From NCBI GenBank assembly GCA_964548535.1, contig CAZJRQ010000006.1, forward strand, positions 38,586 through 102,585: 64,000 nt of DNA, read 5' to 3'. The notes beneath the pieces were generated by a model. The model saw only the letters and a program-made list of their open reading frames with translations. It was not told where the DNA came from and searched no databases. Position numbers and translations under genes: made by a program. This DNA comes from CAZJRQ01 sp964548535 (GTDB lineage Bacteria > Bacillota > Clostridia > Oscillospirales > Ruminococcaceae). Positions 52,791-60,771 of this stretch are shown one piece after another. Numbering within the stretch: position 1 is the stretch's first letter; the number at the start of each line of letters is the position of its first letter.

Positions 52791-53132
52791 TCATTTTTTA
52801 TTGTTTTCATATCTAATCAATTTCTCAACTGCATTTTCAATAATTAAACCTATTGAAAACGCTGTCACATTTTCCTGTGCTAAAACTCTCTCAGCACCAG
52901 GACCAATCCTACTTACCAGCACGTATTTACAATCAGCCAGCAGCTGTGCACTTGCAAGCAGTCCTTTTTCACTATGACCTTCCTGACCACAGGCCGCGTT
53001 GGCATTTCTTTTTTCAACAACCTTATAGCTGTCATTATCTGCAACCTCTATTATATAGAACTGCTCAGCCTGACCAAAGTGTACATTCACAACCTTGCCG
53101 TCTGAACTTGCTACAGCAATTTTATATGACAT
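52791..53132 (-). CDS. NafY/NifX-like cofactor-binding protein
   Basis: 113 residues, dinitrogenase iron-molybdenum cofactor family fold. MSYKIAVASSDGKVVNVHFG followed by AEQFYIIEV is the signature start (HFG loop). NANAACGQEGHSEKGLLASA and GPGAERVLAQENVTAFSIGL complete the RNaseH-like domain. NifX, NafY and the C-terminal part of NifB bind cofactor precursors, so a role in cofactor delivery fits its place as the first gene of the operon, divergent from the NifH-like gene. The ribosome site is weak. Confidence 0.85.
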   Translation of the reverse strand: MSYKIAVASSDGKVVNVHFGQAEQFYIIEVADNDSYKVVEKRNANAACGQEGHSEKGLLASAQLLADCKYVLVSRIGPGAERVLAQENVTAFSIGLIIENAVEKLIRYENNKK

Positions 53133-53163
53133 ATCAAATCAACCCATTTCTTATTATTTATAA

Positions 53164-53192
53164 TTTATAATGTATTCTCAATCAGAATGCAA
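53164..53192 (-). promoter_or_regulatory. Candidate promoter of the NafY-DK operon
   Basis: On the minus strand TTGCAT (53187..53192) and TATAAA (53164..53169) with a 17-base spacer, 31 bases before the NafY-like ATG. Confidence 0.45.
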
Positions 53193-53240
53193 AATTCCAT
53201 ATTATTCAGATATGCTTTCAATAAAATAAACTATAACACA

Positions 53241-53280
53241 AAAAAAAGCCCTAGTCAATGAATGTTTCATTAATCTAGGC
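53241..53280 (-). promoter_or_regulatory. Dyad with T run: possible attenuator or operator
   Basis: On the minus strand GCCTAG...CTAGGGC encloses TTAATGAA...TTCATT, directly followed by eight T residues: a terminator shape with no gene upstream on that strand. It may attenuate a longer leader of the minus operon, or its ATGAA-N3-TTCAT core may be a regulator site. Confidence 0.5.
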
Positions 53281-53334
53281 ATGAAAAAATAAAAGCTTAC
53301 TAAAAAAATTCACCCATGAAATATTTCCGCATTA

Positions 53335-53348
53335 ATGAATTAATTCAT
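53335..53348 (+). promoter_or_regulatory. Operator-like palindrome upstream of the NifH-like gene
   Basis: ATGAATTAATTCAT, a perfect 14-bp palindrome sharing ATGAA/TTCAT half sites with the dyad at 53241..53280. It sits just upstream of the -35 box of the NifH-like promoter. Confidence 0.55.
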
Positions 53349-53370
53349 GGTCACGTTTAAATTTAATTCA

Positions 53371-53399
53371 TTGACAAATAGAAAAATATAATGTAAAAT
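53371..53399 (+). promoter_or_regulatory. Promoter of the NifH-like gene
   Basis: TTGACA (53371..53376) and TAAAAT (53394..53399), 17-base spacer, about 88 bases upstream of the ATG. Confidence 0.65.
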
Positions 53400-53487
53400 G
53401 ACAACAAGATTAAATTATATTAAACTTACAGGAAAAGTAGGAATATCAAATTTAACCAAAACTAAACCGAAAAAGGAGATCTTTATT

Positions 53488-54342
53488 ATGGCAGATAAAA
53501 AAATCAGACAAATCGCTATTTACGGAAAAGGCGGAATAGGAAAATCAACGACAACTCAAAACCTAACAGCAGGTTTAGCAGAGTTAAATAAAAACATAAT
53601 GGTAGTAGGATGTGATCCAAAAGCGGATTCAACAAGACTGCTGCTTGGCGGACTGCATCAAAAAACCGTACTAGACACAGTACGTGAAAACAAACACAAC
53701 GTAACTCTTGACAATCTGGTGAAATCCGGATTCGGCGGAATCAAGTGTGTAGAATCAGGCGGACCAGAGCCAGGCGTTGGCTGTGCAGGACGCGGAATCA
53801 TCACATCTATAGGAATGCTTGAAAATCTAGGAGCATACACAGATGATTTAGACTATGTATTTTACGACGTACTAGGCGACGTAGTCTGCGGAGGTTTTGC
53901 AATGCCAATTCGTGAGGGTAAAGCTCAAGAAATTTACATAGTAGCAAGCGGTGAAATGATGGCATTATATGCTGCAAACAACATTTCAAAGGGTATTGCA
54001 AAATACGCAGCAAAGGGTGATGTACGCTTAGGCGGAATTATCTGCAACAGCCGTAACTGCGACCACGAGTATGAATTGCTTAGAGCATTTGCAGAAGAAC
54101 TTAACACTCAGCTAATTCATTTTGTACCAAGAAACAACGTAGTACAGCGTGCTGAAATTAACAGAAAGACAGTAATTGAATATGATCCAGAAGCAGAGCA
54201 AGCAGCAGAATATCGTGAACTTGCAAAAAAGATTGACGAAAACACAAACTTCACAATCCCAACCCCAATGACACAAGACCGACTAGAAGAAATCCTAATC
54301 GAACACGGTCTAATGGAAGCCGCCGACGACTACCGCATCTAG
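53488..54342 (+). CDS. NifH-like reductase (Fe protein homologue)
   Basis: 284 residues. P-loop GKGGIGKST (13-21), switch I region near VVGCDPKADSTRLLLGG, the [4Fe-4S] cysteines Cys99 (GVGCAGRGI, with Arg102 at the ADP-ribosylation position) and Cys134 (YDVLGDVVCGGFAMP). Length and motifs match NifH and related ATP-dependent reductases. It is the only NifH in the window, so it presumably donates electrons to one or both NifDK-like pairs transcribed divergently. AAAAGGAGAT fixes the ATG at 53488. A repeat element starts directly after the stop codon. Confidence 0.93.
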   Translation: MADKKIRQIAIYGKGGIGKSTTTQNLTAGLAELNKNIMVVGCDPKADSTRLLLGGLHQKTVLDTVRENKHNVTLDNLVKSGFGGIKCVESGGPEPGVGCAGRGIITSIGMLENLGAYTDDLDYVFYDVLGDVVCGGFAMPIREGKAQEIYIVASGEMMALYAANNISKGIAKYAAKGDVRLGGIICNSRNCDHEYELLRAFAEELNTQLIHFVPRNNVVQRAEINRKTVIEYDPEAEQAAEYRELAKKIDENTNFTIPTPMTQDRLEEILIEHGLMEAADDYRI

Positions 54343-54411
54343 GTGCTAGCCCGCACGGGGCGAAGCCCTCGCGGATAGTTTACTGGTGATTGTAACGTTA
54401 TGTTGCTCGGG
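54343..54411 (-). repeat. Dispersed GC-rich repeat, reverse copy
   Basis: Begins at the base after the NifH-like stop codon: GTGCTAGCCCGCACGGGGC (a copy lies at 63502..63520), a CGAAGCCCTCGCG stretch, then the reverse complement of the CCGAGCAACATAACGTTACA module found near 57956 and 58285. Confidence 0.8.
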
Positions 54412-54497
54412 TTGGATTTTTTAATAAACACAAACAGCTTTGCGGATTTCTAAACATTTAGCCCACATAAATACTTCTCAAAATCAAAATATACTAT

Positions 54498-54540
54498 AAA
54501 AAGCAGGAACGAAATTCTATTCGTTCCTGCTTTAATTTTT
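54498..54540 (+). terminator. Terminator downstream of the NifH-like gene
   Basis: AAAGCAGGAACGAA (54500..54513) and TTCGTTCCTGCTTT (54520..54533), loop ATTCTA, then AATTTTT. Confidence 0.85.
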
Positions 54541-54570
54541 GCAACAAATGCATAACATACTAATTCTTCA

Positions 54571-54700
54571 ACCCGAGCAACATAAAGTTATAATCACAAA
54601 TAACCTTTATGCGAGGACATCGCGCCGTCCGCACTAGGACCCAGGGGCGTGCCCCTGGACCCATATCACGTTATCGCTCGTACCTCGCTCGATTTACCAC
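54571..54700 (+). repeat. Dispersed GC-rich repeat, forward copy
   Basis: CCCGAGCAACATAAAGTTAT module, then GCGAGGAC, CGCCGTCCGCACTAGGACC and the palindrome CCAGGGGCGTGCCCCTGG, followed by an ATCGCTCGTACCTCGCTCG stretch. Confidence 0.8.
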
Positions 54701-54813
54701 TCCAACCTCAAGTACGCGTGGGGACAAAATTGTTTTCATAATTAAAATGACAAAAAAGACACAAACAGCTTTGCGGATTTCTAAACATTTAGCCCACATA
54801 AATACTTCTCAAA

Positions 54814-54913
54814 NNNNNNNNNNNNNNNNNNNNNNNNNNNNNNNNNNNNNNNNNNNNNNNNNNNNNNNNNNNNNNNNNNNNNNNNNNNNNNNNNNNNNNN
54901 NNNNNNNNNNNNN
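54814..54913. other. Assembly gap of 100 N
   Basis: Exactly 100 N, a placeholder length, located where the hairpin region of the preceding duplicate would lie. Confidence 0.95.
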
Positions 54914-54923
54914 AATTCTTCAA

Positions 54924-55010
54924 CCCGAGCAACATAAAGTTATAATCACAAATAACCTTTATGCGAGGGCTTTGCGCCGTCCGCGCTAGGACCCAAGGGC
55001 GTGCCCCTGG
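54924..55010 (+). repeat. Dispersed GC-rich repeat, forward copy
   Basis: Same modules as at 54571; its terminal hairpin (AAGGGCGTGCCCCTGG) ends at 55010, directly touching the stop codon of the YfhO-type gene (55011..55013). Confidence 0.8.
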
Positions 55011-57671
55011 TTAGTAGCTTGTTAGCATTATTATTAGTGGCATAACATAAATAAGTCCTATAACTAATACGCTGATAAAACATAAAACCATTTGAGAATT
55101 TTCTTCAAGCTTTAGTGTAATCTTAAACTTTTTCCTCTTTAGAATATATAATACAAACGCCGCGATTCCGATTACAGTTAAAACTAAGCCAATGTAAAAA
55201 CCTTTAGGCATGAATGTAATTTCAATATCATTTTCACCCTCTGCAACATCAAATGATATAAAGTCTGATAAAACCTGCTCGTATTTTACCTTTTCACCGT
55301 TAACCTTAACTGTAAATCCATCTTCATAAGGTATAGTAACTACGCACTTTTGCGCCTTGTCTGAGTAGAATGAACCATGTACATCTCCTGCACCTGCCTT
55401 TAGATTAGCAGTTTCTGTCGAATTTAATGAATTTTCCAAAACATCCAAATCAAGTCCGAACACACCAAAAGAATAACAATTTATCGCCTTTGAGCAGTCA
55501 ATTGTAATCTCAACAGTTTCATCCTCAAACTCACCAAGCTTAAGCACTCCGTTTTCAGTTGTCTTTGGATATTCCATTGCAAACGGCAGTCCGTTAACAC
55601 TTATAGATAAGCTGTTAAAATATTTCTCCGACAAATCGTTCGACAACCTGTCAAAACAATCAGCATAAAGTGACTGCCTGCCCTTTACATCAATCCTGTA
55701 AGTTATCGTCGCCCCATCCTTCAAAACATGGCGACCATTTGTAATTGTGTACCCTGACGACTCGCTTTCTGAATGTTCATATTCAGTTATAAGCTTTTGG
55801 TTCGTTCCATATAAAGTTTCGTAAATATATTGCTGAATCTCAGCTCTTGTATATCCAGCCGGAATATCCTCTGCATTTGATAAATCAGCGTCAGTAATAA
55901 TTCCAAGACCTAGTATGTTTTCTTGTTCTATAATAGAATATTTATCGTTCTGGTAAACAAAATCGTCAACATTAATGTCAGGAGTAATTTTGTACTTCAC
56001 ACAGTAAAGTGCATCAGTCAGTTCAGTTCCGCCTGCGGAGCCAACTTCCATCCAAACAGATGTGTATCCAAGTCTTTTTTGAGTAAACATAAACTGCTCG
56101 TCAGTTAGTGAAGTGTAGTGACTTAATGACGGATACCCCAAAGCTCCAACCATGTTGTAGTCCATAATTTTTGACGTTGTACCTACACGATAAAAATCAT
56201 CATCATCAATCCTGTCAGCAAGATCAGTGATGTAAGACATATTCTTTGCCTTCATCTTATCACGAGAATTAGCAGACGTCATATAAATTTGAGTATTTCC
56301 TACTGCCTCAAAAACAAAAATCACCAAAATAATCGACGCAAATATATGCTTTGAAAAGACTCCTCTGCGATATAAAATATAAATAGCCGAATAAATTATC
56401 AAAGTAACAAAAAACAGTACAGTAAGACCCTCAAAAGAACCATCATCCCCCCATAAAGATGCAGTGTAGTGAGTAAGAGCCTTGAAATTCTCATCTATAA
56501 ATTTGCGTGAAAATGTTATATAAATAAACATCAAAAAGGCCGCAATAACAACTCCCATAAGCTGAGTAGTAGCTGTTGTTTTTCTAACATCATTATCCTT
56601 AATTTCAATAAATTCAGCAACACAAATAAGACCTATAAAAATTGTAATAAAGCCATATCTAGTCGGGAAAGACATATATGTTCCAGTGTGCCACATAATA
56701 TTGATAGGCTCCAAAACAAACGGAATAAGCATTAAAGCGAACATCAAAAGCATAGCTGACGTTTTTCTTGAGCGCTTGCCGTTTGATAAAATTCTGTATC
56801 CAACAACCACAAAAATAAAAGCTGTGCAGTAAAGCAGAGGAAAAATAGTTTTATAATTAGTAATCAAATCAGAATTTGCAAGTGTAACTGTGATAGATTC
56901 TCCACGTCCTGAAGTCAAGAACTGCATAAAACAAGGAATCCAAACGACAGCCGAAAGCAAAGCTGAAATAATCGAGCCAGATAAAAATTTAACGCACACC
57001 AAAGAAGTTTTTTCGCATTTAGCATAATAACAAATGTAAATTCCCATTAGAACAAGAATAAATACAACAACCATATAACTGATATAATAATTGACAACCA
57101 TCATAGCAGTCAGCATAATTATGTATGGAATATTGTTCTGCTTTTTAATAAGCGACTGCAAAGCAATCATAAGCAGAGGGAATAAATACATCATATCAAG
57201 CCAAATTATGTTTTGATAAAACAGCATTCCGTATCCGCAAAAAGCATACATCAAGCTTAGTATAACTGCAAAATACGGATTAAAATCTTTTTTACAAACC
57301 CTAAAATAGATAACCGATGTCAAAGCCGCCATCATCATTTTAAGAACTAGAAGAACATTAACAAAAGTAATCATATCACCCTTGTCGACAAACTTAACTA
57401 AAAACGAAAACGGACTGGCAAGGAAAAAGAAGAAAACTCCATACAAATTCATTCCGCCAGCATTATTTAGATTAAAAAACAAGCTTGTCTTTCCATCCAA
57501 AACGTCCTTAAAATCAATCAACAGCGGAATAACCTGCTGATTCATATCGCACCAAGAAATAGTTCCGCTGCCAAACGGATACATTCCAGCTTTCCAATAA
57601 ACGAACATCATAATAGCCAAAACACCCAATGGAGGAATGACAAACGGTAATATTTTCTTTAATTTTTTCAT
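55011..57671 (-). CDS. YfhO-family membrane protein
   Basis: 886 residues. About twelve TM helices in the N-terminal 470 residues (first LPFVIPPLGVLAIMMFVYW) form a GT-C-like glycosyltransferase fold. The early loop WCDMNQQVIPLLIDFKD is typical of YfhO. A large extracellular domain (about 480-850, with VNGLPFAMEYPKTTENGVLK and NDIEITFMPKGFYIGLV) and a last TM pair at the C-terminus follow. In Bacillus, YfhO glycosylates lipoteichoic acid; the acceptor here is unknown. It is a single gene flanked on both sides by the dispersed repeats. Confidence 0.88.
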   Translation of the reverse strand: MKKLKKILPFVIPPLGVLAIMMFVYWKAGMYPFGSGTISWCDMNQQVIPLLIDFKDVLDGKTSLFFNLNNAGGMNLYGVFFFFLASPFSFLVKFVDKGDMITFVNVLLVLKMMMAALTSVIYFRVCKKDFNPYFAVILSLMYAFCGYGMLFYQNIIWLDMMYLFPLLMIALQSLIKKQNNIPYIIMLTAMMVVNYYISYMVVVFILVLMGIYICYYAKCEKTSLVCVKFLSGSIISALLSAVVWIPCFMQFLTSGRGESITVTLANSDLITNYKTIFPLLYCTAFIFVVVGYRILSNGKRSRKTSAMLLMFALMLIPFVLEPINIMWHTGTYMSFPTRYGFITIFIGLICVAEFIEIKDNDVRKTTATTQLMGVVIAAFLMFIYITFSRKFIDENFKALTHYTASLWGDDGSFEGLTVLFFVTLIIYSAIYILYRRGVFSKHIFASIILVIFVFEAVGNTQIYMTSANSRDKMKAKNMSYITDLADRIDDDDFYRVGTTSKIMDYNMVGALGYPSLSHYTSLTDEQFMFTQKRLGYTSVWMEVGSAGGTELTDALYCVKYKITPDINVDDFVYQNDKYSIIEQENILGLGIITDADLSNAEDIPAGYTRAEIQQYIYETLYGTNQKLITEYEHSESESSGYTITNGRHVLKDGATITYRIDVKGRQSLYADCFDRLSNDLSEKYFNSLSISVNGLPFAMEYPKTTENGVLKLGEFEDETVEITIDCSKAINCYSFGVFGLDLDVLENSLNSTETANLKAGAGDVHGSFYSDKAQKCVVTIPYEDGFTVKVNGEKVKYEQVLSDFISFDVAEGENDIEITFMPKGFYIGLVLTVIGIAAFVLYILKRKKFKITLKLEENSQMVLCFISVLVIGLIYVMPLIIMLTSY

Positions 57672-57830
57672 TGTGTAAATAACTCTCCTGCTTTTGTCTA
57701 CTTATTTTTATGTTTAATCTAACACTTTATTATAACCCTACAGCAATAAAAAGTCAATTGATTTGAGCATTTTTCATCTTTTACACAAATTTCTTCCACA
57801 AACCAAAATATTTAACAAATAAATTGTCCA

Positions 57831-58354
57831 CCAGGGGCGTGCCCCTGGACCCCAGTCGCATCATCGTTCGTGCCTCACTCGTGATTGGTGCTCACGCCAT
57901 AATCAGCGTCACAACCTTGTGGTGTGTAAAGTTTATTGTTTTCATAAATTCCAATCCGAGCAGCATAACGTTACAATCACCGACAAACTTTCCGCGAGGG
58001 CATCGCGCCGTCTGGGCCAGGATCCCGAGCAACACAAAGTCACCATAACCAACAAACTTTCCGCGAGGCCAAGGGGTCCAGGGGCACGCCCCTGGCGCCG
58101 TCCGCGCTAGGACCCCGAGCAACACAAAGTCACCATAACCAACAAACTTTCCGCGAGGGCAGGGGTTCAGGGGCACGCCACTGGCGCCGTGCGGGCTAGC
58201 ACCTCACTCGTGATTGGTGCTCACGCCATAATCAGCGTCACAACCTTGTGGTGTACTAAGTTCATTGTTTTCATAAATTCCAATCCGAGCAGCATAACGT
58301 TACAATCACCAGTAAACTTTACGCGAGGGCAGGGGTCCAGGGGCACGCCCCTGG
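57831..58354 (+). repeat. Composite cluster of dispersed GC-rich repeats
   Basis: At least four palindromes of the CCAGGGGCGTGCCCCTGG type (57831..57848, near 58078, near 58169, 58337..58354). Two CCGAGCAACACAAAGTCACC modules lie 90 bases apart (about 58024 and 58114). Two copies of the CTCGTGATTGGTGCTCACGC module (57875 and 58206 areas) each lead into CACAACCTTGTGGTG. The cluster ends 3 bases before the stop codon of the amidase gene. GC content is far above the flanks, with no believable ORF. Confidence 0.85.
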
Positions 58355-58357
58355 CGC

Positions 58358-58843
58358 CTAGGACGACCGAACTCCAGCGATGTGCAAAAATCTAACTTTG
58401 TCATAAATGTAACTGTCTAGCGAGCGCATGTAAGTGTCAAAAGTGTGTGCAGCTACAAAAATTTCGCCACCTTCTTTTGCTACAATTACAGGAGTGTGAT
58501 AAAACTCACCGTGTGAATTGCCAAGCTGAAGAATATCTCCTGGCTCACAATCAGCAATATCAACCTCAACCGCATACGGTCCAGCACCTTTGTTGGTAGT
58601 TAAAAAATTATACAAATACTGTACCCCAGTCCATGACGCAGTACGCCTGCTTGATTTAATATAATACCAACCATACACGGCAGAATAATTCATTTTTTTC
58701 GCCCCAGCATAAATGCATTGCGAGGCAAAATTTGTGCAGTCACCGCCAATGTCCTCAAAATCATAGTATTGTGGATTTCGACTCAAAGCCCATCTCTGAG
58801 CATAGTCAATCACATTTTGCCGATTGTAAATAAGCTCTCTCAT
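58358..58843 (-). CDS. Putative amidase-domain protein (Amidase_6-like)
   Basis: 161 residues, NlpC/P60-related putative amidase domain. YDFEDIGGDCTNFASQCIYA contains the nucleophile cysteine (GGDCTNFASQ motif, about residue 35), and GEFYHTPVIVAKE holds the catalytic histidine. YAQRWALSRNPQYY is the typical N-terminal motif. There is no signal peptide, which is common for this family in Clostridia. It probably acts on cell-wall peptides. The last residues and the stop lie next to the repeat hairpin, so the C-terminus may have been reshaped by it. Confidence 0.82.
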   Translation of the reverse strand: MRELIYNRQNVIDYAQRWALSRNPQYYDFEDIGGDCTNFASQCIYAGAKKMNYSAVYGWYYIKSSRRTASWTGVQYLYNFLTTNKGAGPYAVEVDIADCEPGDILQLGNSHGEFYHTPVIVAKEGGEIFVAAHTFDTYMRSLDSYIYDKVRFLHIAGVRSS

Positions 58844-58936
58844 AGTCTGTTCCTCTTTTCTGCTTATAATTTAAACATGTTATAAAAAACTCCGTTTAAT
58901 TATAAGTATGCAGAAAATACAGATTTGCCTAAGCTT

Positions 58937-59845
58937 TTACTTTGATTTGTCAAACAAAATTCTAACCGTAAAAATCCCGCCTGAAACATCAGCTTTAATT
59001 TCTCCGCCCATTACCTCAACAAGCTCTTTGGCAATATACAGTCCTAAGCCTGTAGAATTTTTCGCCCCCCTAGATTTATCCGCCTTGTAAAATCTGGTGA
59101 AGATTAAATTTGTATCAATTTCCTCACCAGACATATAGCTGTTTGAAATCGACACCATTACTTTGTTATCCTGATAATCATCTTGCAATTTTATAACTAC
59201 ATCTTCACCGCCATGCAAAAGAGCATTTTTTAATATGTTTTGAAAAACTCTTTTAAGTGCTGTTTGATTTCCTTTTATATATACCGGTACTTGAACAATA
59301 TCAATTTCAGGCTCAGTGCCAGCAGAAGCAAAACTGTCAACAAATGAAAACGCAGTGTCAAGAACAAGCTTGCTTACGTTTACAGACTCAAGCTCAACCT
59401 TGTATCCGCTGTCTTGTAGCTTAGCATAAGTAAAAAGTTCCTCAAGCATGTCAGTCAAGCTGTCTATTCTGTTTTGAATTATGCCGATGTACTTTTCTTT
59501 CTCCTGCTGATTTTCACTGTCAGCAAGCAGCTGAAAATATCCGTCAAGCGACGTCAAAGGCGTTCTTATATCATGTGAAAGATTAGTAATCGTAGTCTTT
59601 AGATACTCGTCATTTTTTGTGTACAAACTTTCAATTTTCTTTTGAGTATCAATTAGCCCATTTATTTTGTCAGTCAACTCTTTTATCTCACGAAAATAAA
59701 TTTCAGCAGTCACAGCCATGTTGCTGTTTTTATCTCTAATAAACGCCAAATGGCGGCAGATAATTTTTACCTGTCGCCTATATAGAAGCAGTATTATAAT
59801 ACTTATTACAGCAACCGCTGTCATCAAAACACAATACCAAGCCAT
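58937..59845 (-). CDS. Sensor histidine kinase
   Basis: 302 residues. One N-terminal TM helix (CVLMTAVAVISIIILLLYRR), a coiled linker, the HisKA domain with the phospho-histidine in TNLSHDIRTPLTSLDGY (about residue 115), and the ATPase domain with N box (FQNILKNALLHG) and G box (STGLGLYIAKELVEVMGG). The extracellular part is tiny, as in intramembrane-sensing kinases that work with ABC exporters. GGTGATTTA precedes the ATG at 59845. It starts 8 bases after the third permease gene. No response regulator gene is in the window. Confidence 0.9.
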   Translation of the reverse strand: MAWYCVLMTAVAVISIIILLLYRRQVKIICRHLAFIRDKNSNMAVTAEIYFREIKELTDKINGLIDTQKKIESLYTKNDEYLKTTITNLSHDIRTPLTSLDGYFQLLADSENQQEKEKYIGIIQNRIDSLTDMLEELFTYAKLQDSGYKVELESVNVSKLVLDTAFSFVDSFASAGTEPEIDIVQVPVYIKGNQTALKRVFQNILKNALLHGGEDVVIKLQDDYQDNKVMVSISNSYMSGEEIDTNLIFTRFYKADKSRGAKNSTGLGLYIAKELVEVMGGEIKADVSGGIFTVRILFDKSK

Positions 59846-59853
59846 TAAATCAC

Positions 59854-60762
59854 CTATTTTACATCTCTTTTTTTCATAGTGTAAATTGCAAATCCCATAA
59901 AGATTGCCATAATTACAGCCGATACAATACAAGCATGCGTCAAAACACTATTAGCCGAATCAATTCGCACTAGTCCAACATTACCTAAAATCAAATGTTT
60001 AAGCAGAACAAAATCTTTTCCAATAAGACTAAACTTAACTAAGAAGAAATTAATCATAGTTACAAATATTTCGAAAAGTCCCGATATAGCAAACGTTGCA
60101 AATATTGTACCTCCAACTGAGCTGTTTGTCAAAATTACAAAACCCACAGCAACTAAAGCAAACGCAAAGTGAAGTAAAAACTCAACTAAAATTGGAGCAA
60201 TACTACTTGAAAAACCTGCAAAATTAACATATCCGAATACCAACTGTGAACACACAGCAATCGTTGTAAAAACAACAGCAAAACTCATAGCAGTGTAAAC
60301 CAAAGCAGGGAAAATCTTAGAAAAAGCTAAACCTCCGCGTGACGGTAAAATTCCGCCAATAGTCTTAATAAAACCGTTCTTGCTTTCAGCTCTTGTAAAA
60401 AACACCAACCCAAAGCCAATAAAAAGCAAATAAATCTTTGAGTTTAGATGAAGCATCAAAAATTCCCAAACCGAAACCTTGTAGCCCTCTTCAGCCCACT
60501 TAACATCAGTATTAATCATAATACCAAAACTTCCGCCTGCAATAACCTTGCCTTCAGGGTCAACAGGCTGATATTTCTCATCAATAGAATCACTAAACTC
60601 CTGAGCATTCTGTAAAAAGCTAATATCTTTTTTCATTGAATCCATATCTTCTTTAACCATAGTCATTGAAAGCACAGTAAATGCCATAGTGAAAATAAGC
60701 AAAATCCAAATACTCTTTTGTTTAAGAAACCTATATACATCCATTTTTATAAAATTAATCAT
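59854..60762 (-). CDS. ABC-2 type permease 3 (LanFEG-like)
   Basis: 302 residues. MINFIKMDVYRFLKQKSIWI starts the first TM. A loop of about 100 residues follows, then five TM helices (YLLFIGFGLVFFTRAESKNG, ALVYTAMSFAVVFTTIAVCS, FLLHFAFALVAVGFVIL, and a last one before KKRDVK). It is paralogous to the next two permeases (same N-terminal KMDxYR and C-terminal KKRDxK). The ATG at 60760..60762 follows AAGGTGA. Such trios export lantibiotics or give resistance to them. Confidence 0.85.
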   Translation of the reverse strand: MINFIKMDVYRFLKQKSIWILLIFTMAFTVLSMTMVKEDMDSMKKDISFLQNAQEFSDSIDEKYQPVDPEGKVIAGGSFGIMINTDVKWAEEGYKVSVWEFLMLHLNSKIYLLFIGFGLVFFTRAESKNGFIKTIGGILPSRGGLAFSKIFPALVYTAMSFAVVFTTIAVCSQLVFGYVNFAGFSSSIAPILVEFLLHFAFALVAVGFVILTNSSVGGTIFATFAISGLFEIFVTMINFFLVKFSLIGKDFVLLKHLILGNVGLVRIDSANSVLTHACIVSAVIMAIFMGFAIYTMKKRDVK

Positions 60763-60771
60763 CAAATCACC

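Larger units (their letters stand above)
54428..55010 (+). repeat. Tandem duplication spanning the assembly gap
   Basis: 54428..54482 recurs at 54759..54813, and 54562..54658 recurs (few changes) at 54914..55010. The 79 bases between the two parts in copy 1 contain the hairpin at 54498..54540 and correspond to the N run in copy 2, so the true gap is probably about 79 bases. Confidence 0.8.

Noticed and set aside
43645..54342. Calling the cluster a true nitrogenase or methylthio-alkane reductase
   Set aside because: No nifB/E/N genes by normal criteria, short K subunits, and one D subunit lacks the cofactor histidine. Similarity to group IV enzymes is clear in outline, but a specific substrate cannot be read from the sequence.
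54609..54989. 126-codon ORF crossing the N run
   Set aside because: It includes the gap and consists of translated repeat sequence.
57831..58354. CRISPR array
   Set aside because: The repeats are not regularly spaced, spacers are not unique, the modules are palindromic and of mixed order, and no cas genes are present.
57824..58395. Several ORFs inside the repeat cluster
   Set aside because: Overlapping frames on both strands with repeated low-complexity peptides; they arise from the repeated GC-rich DNA.
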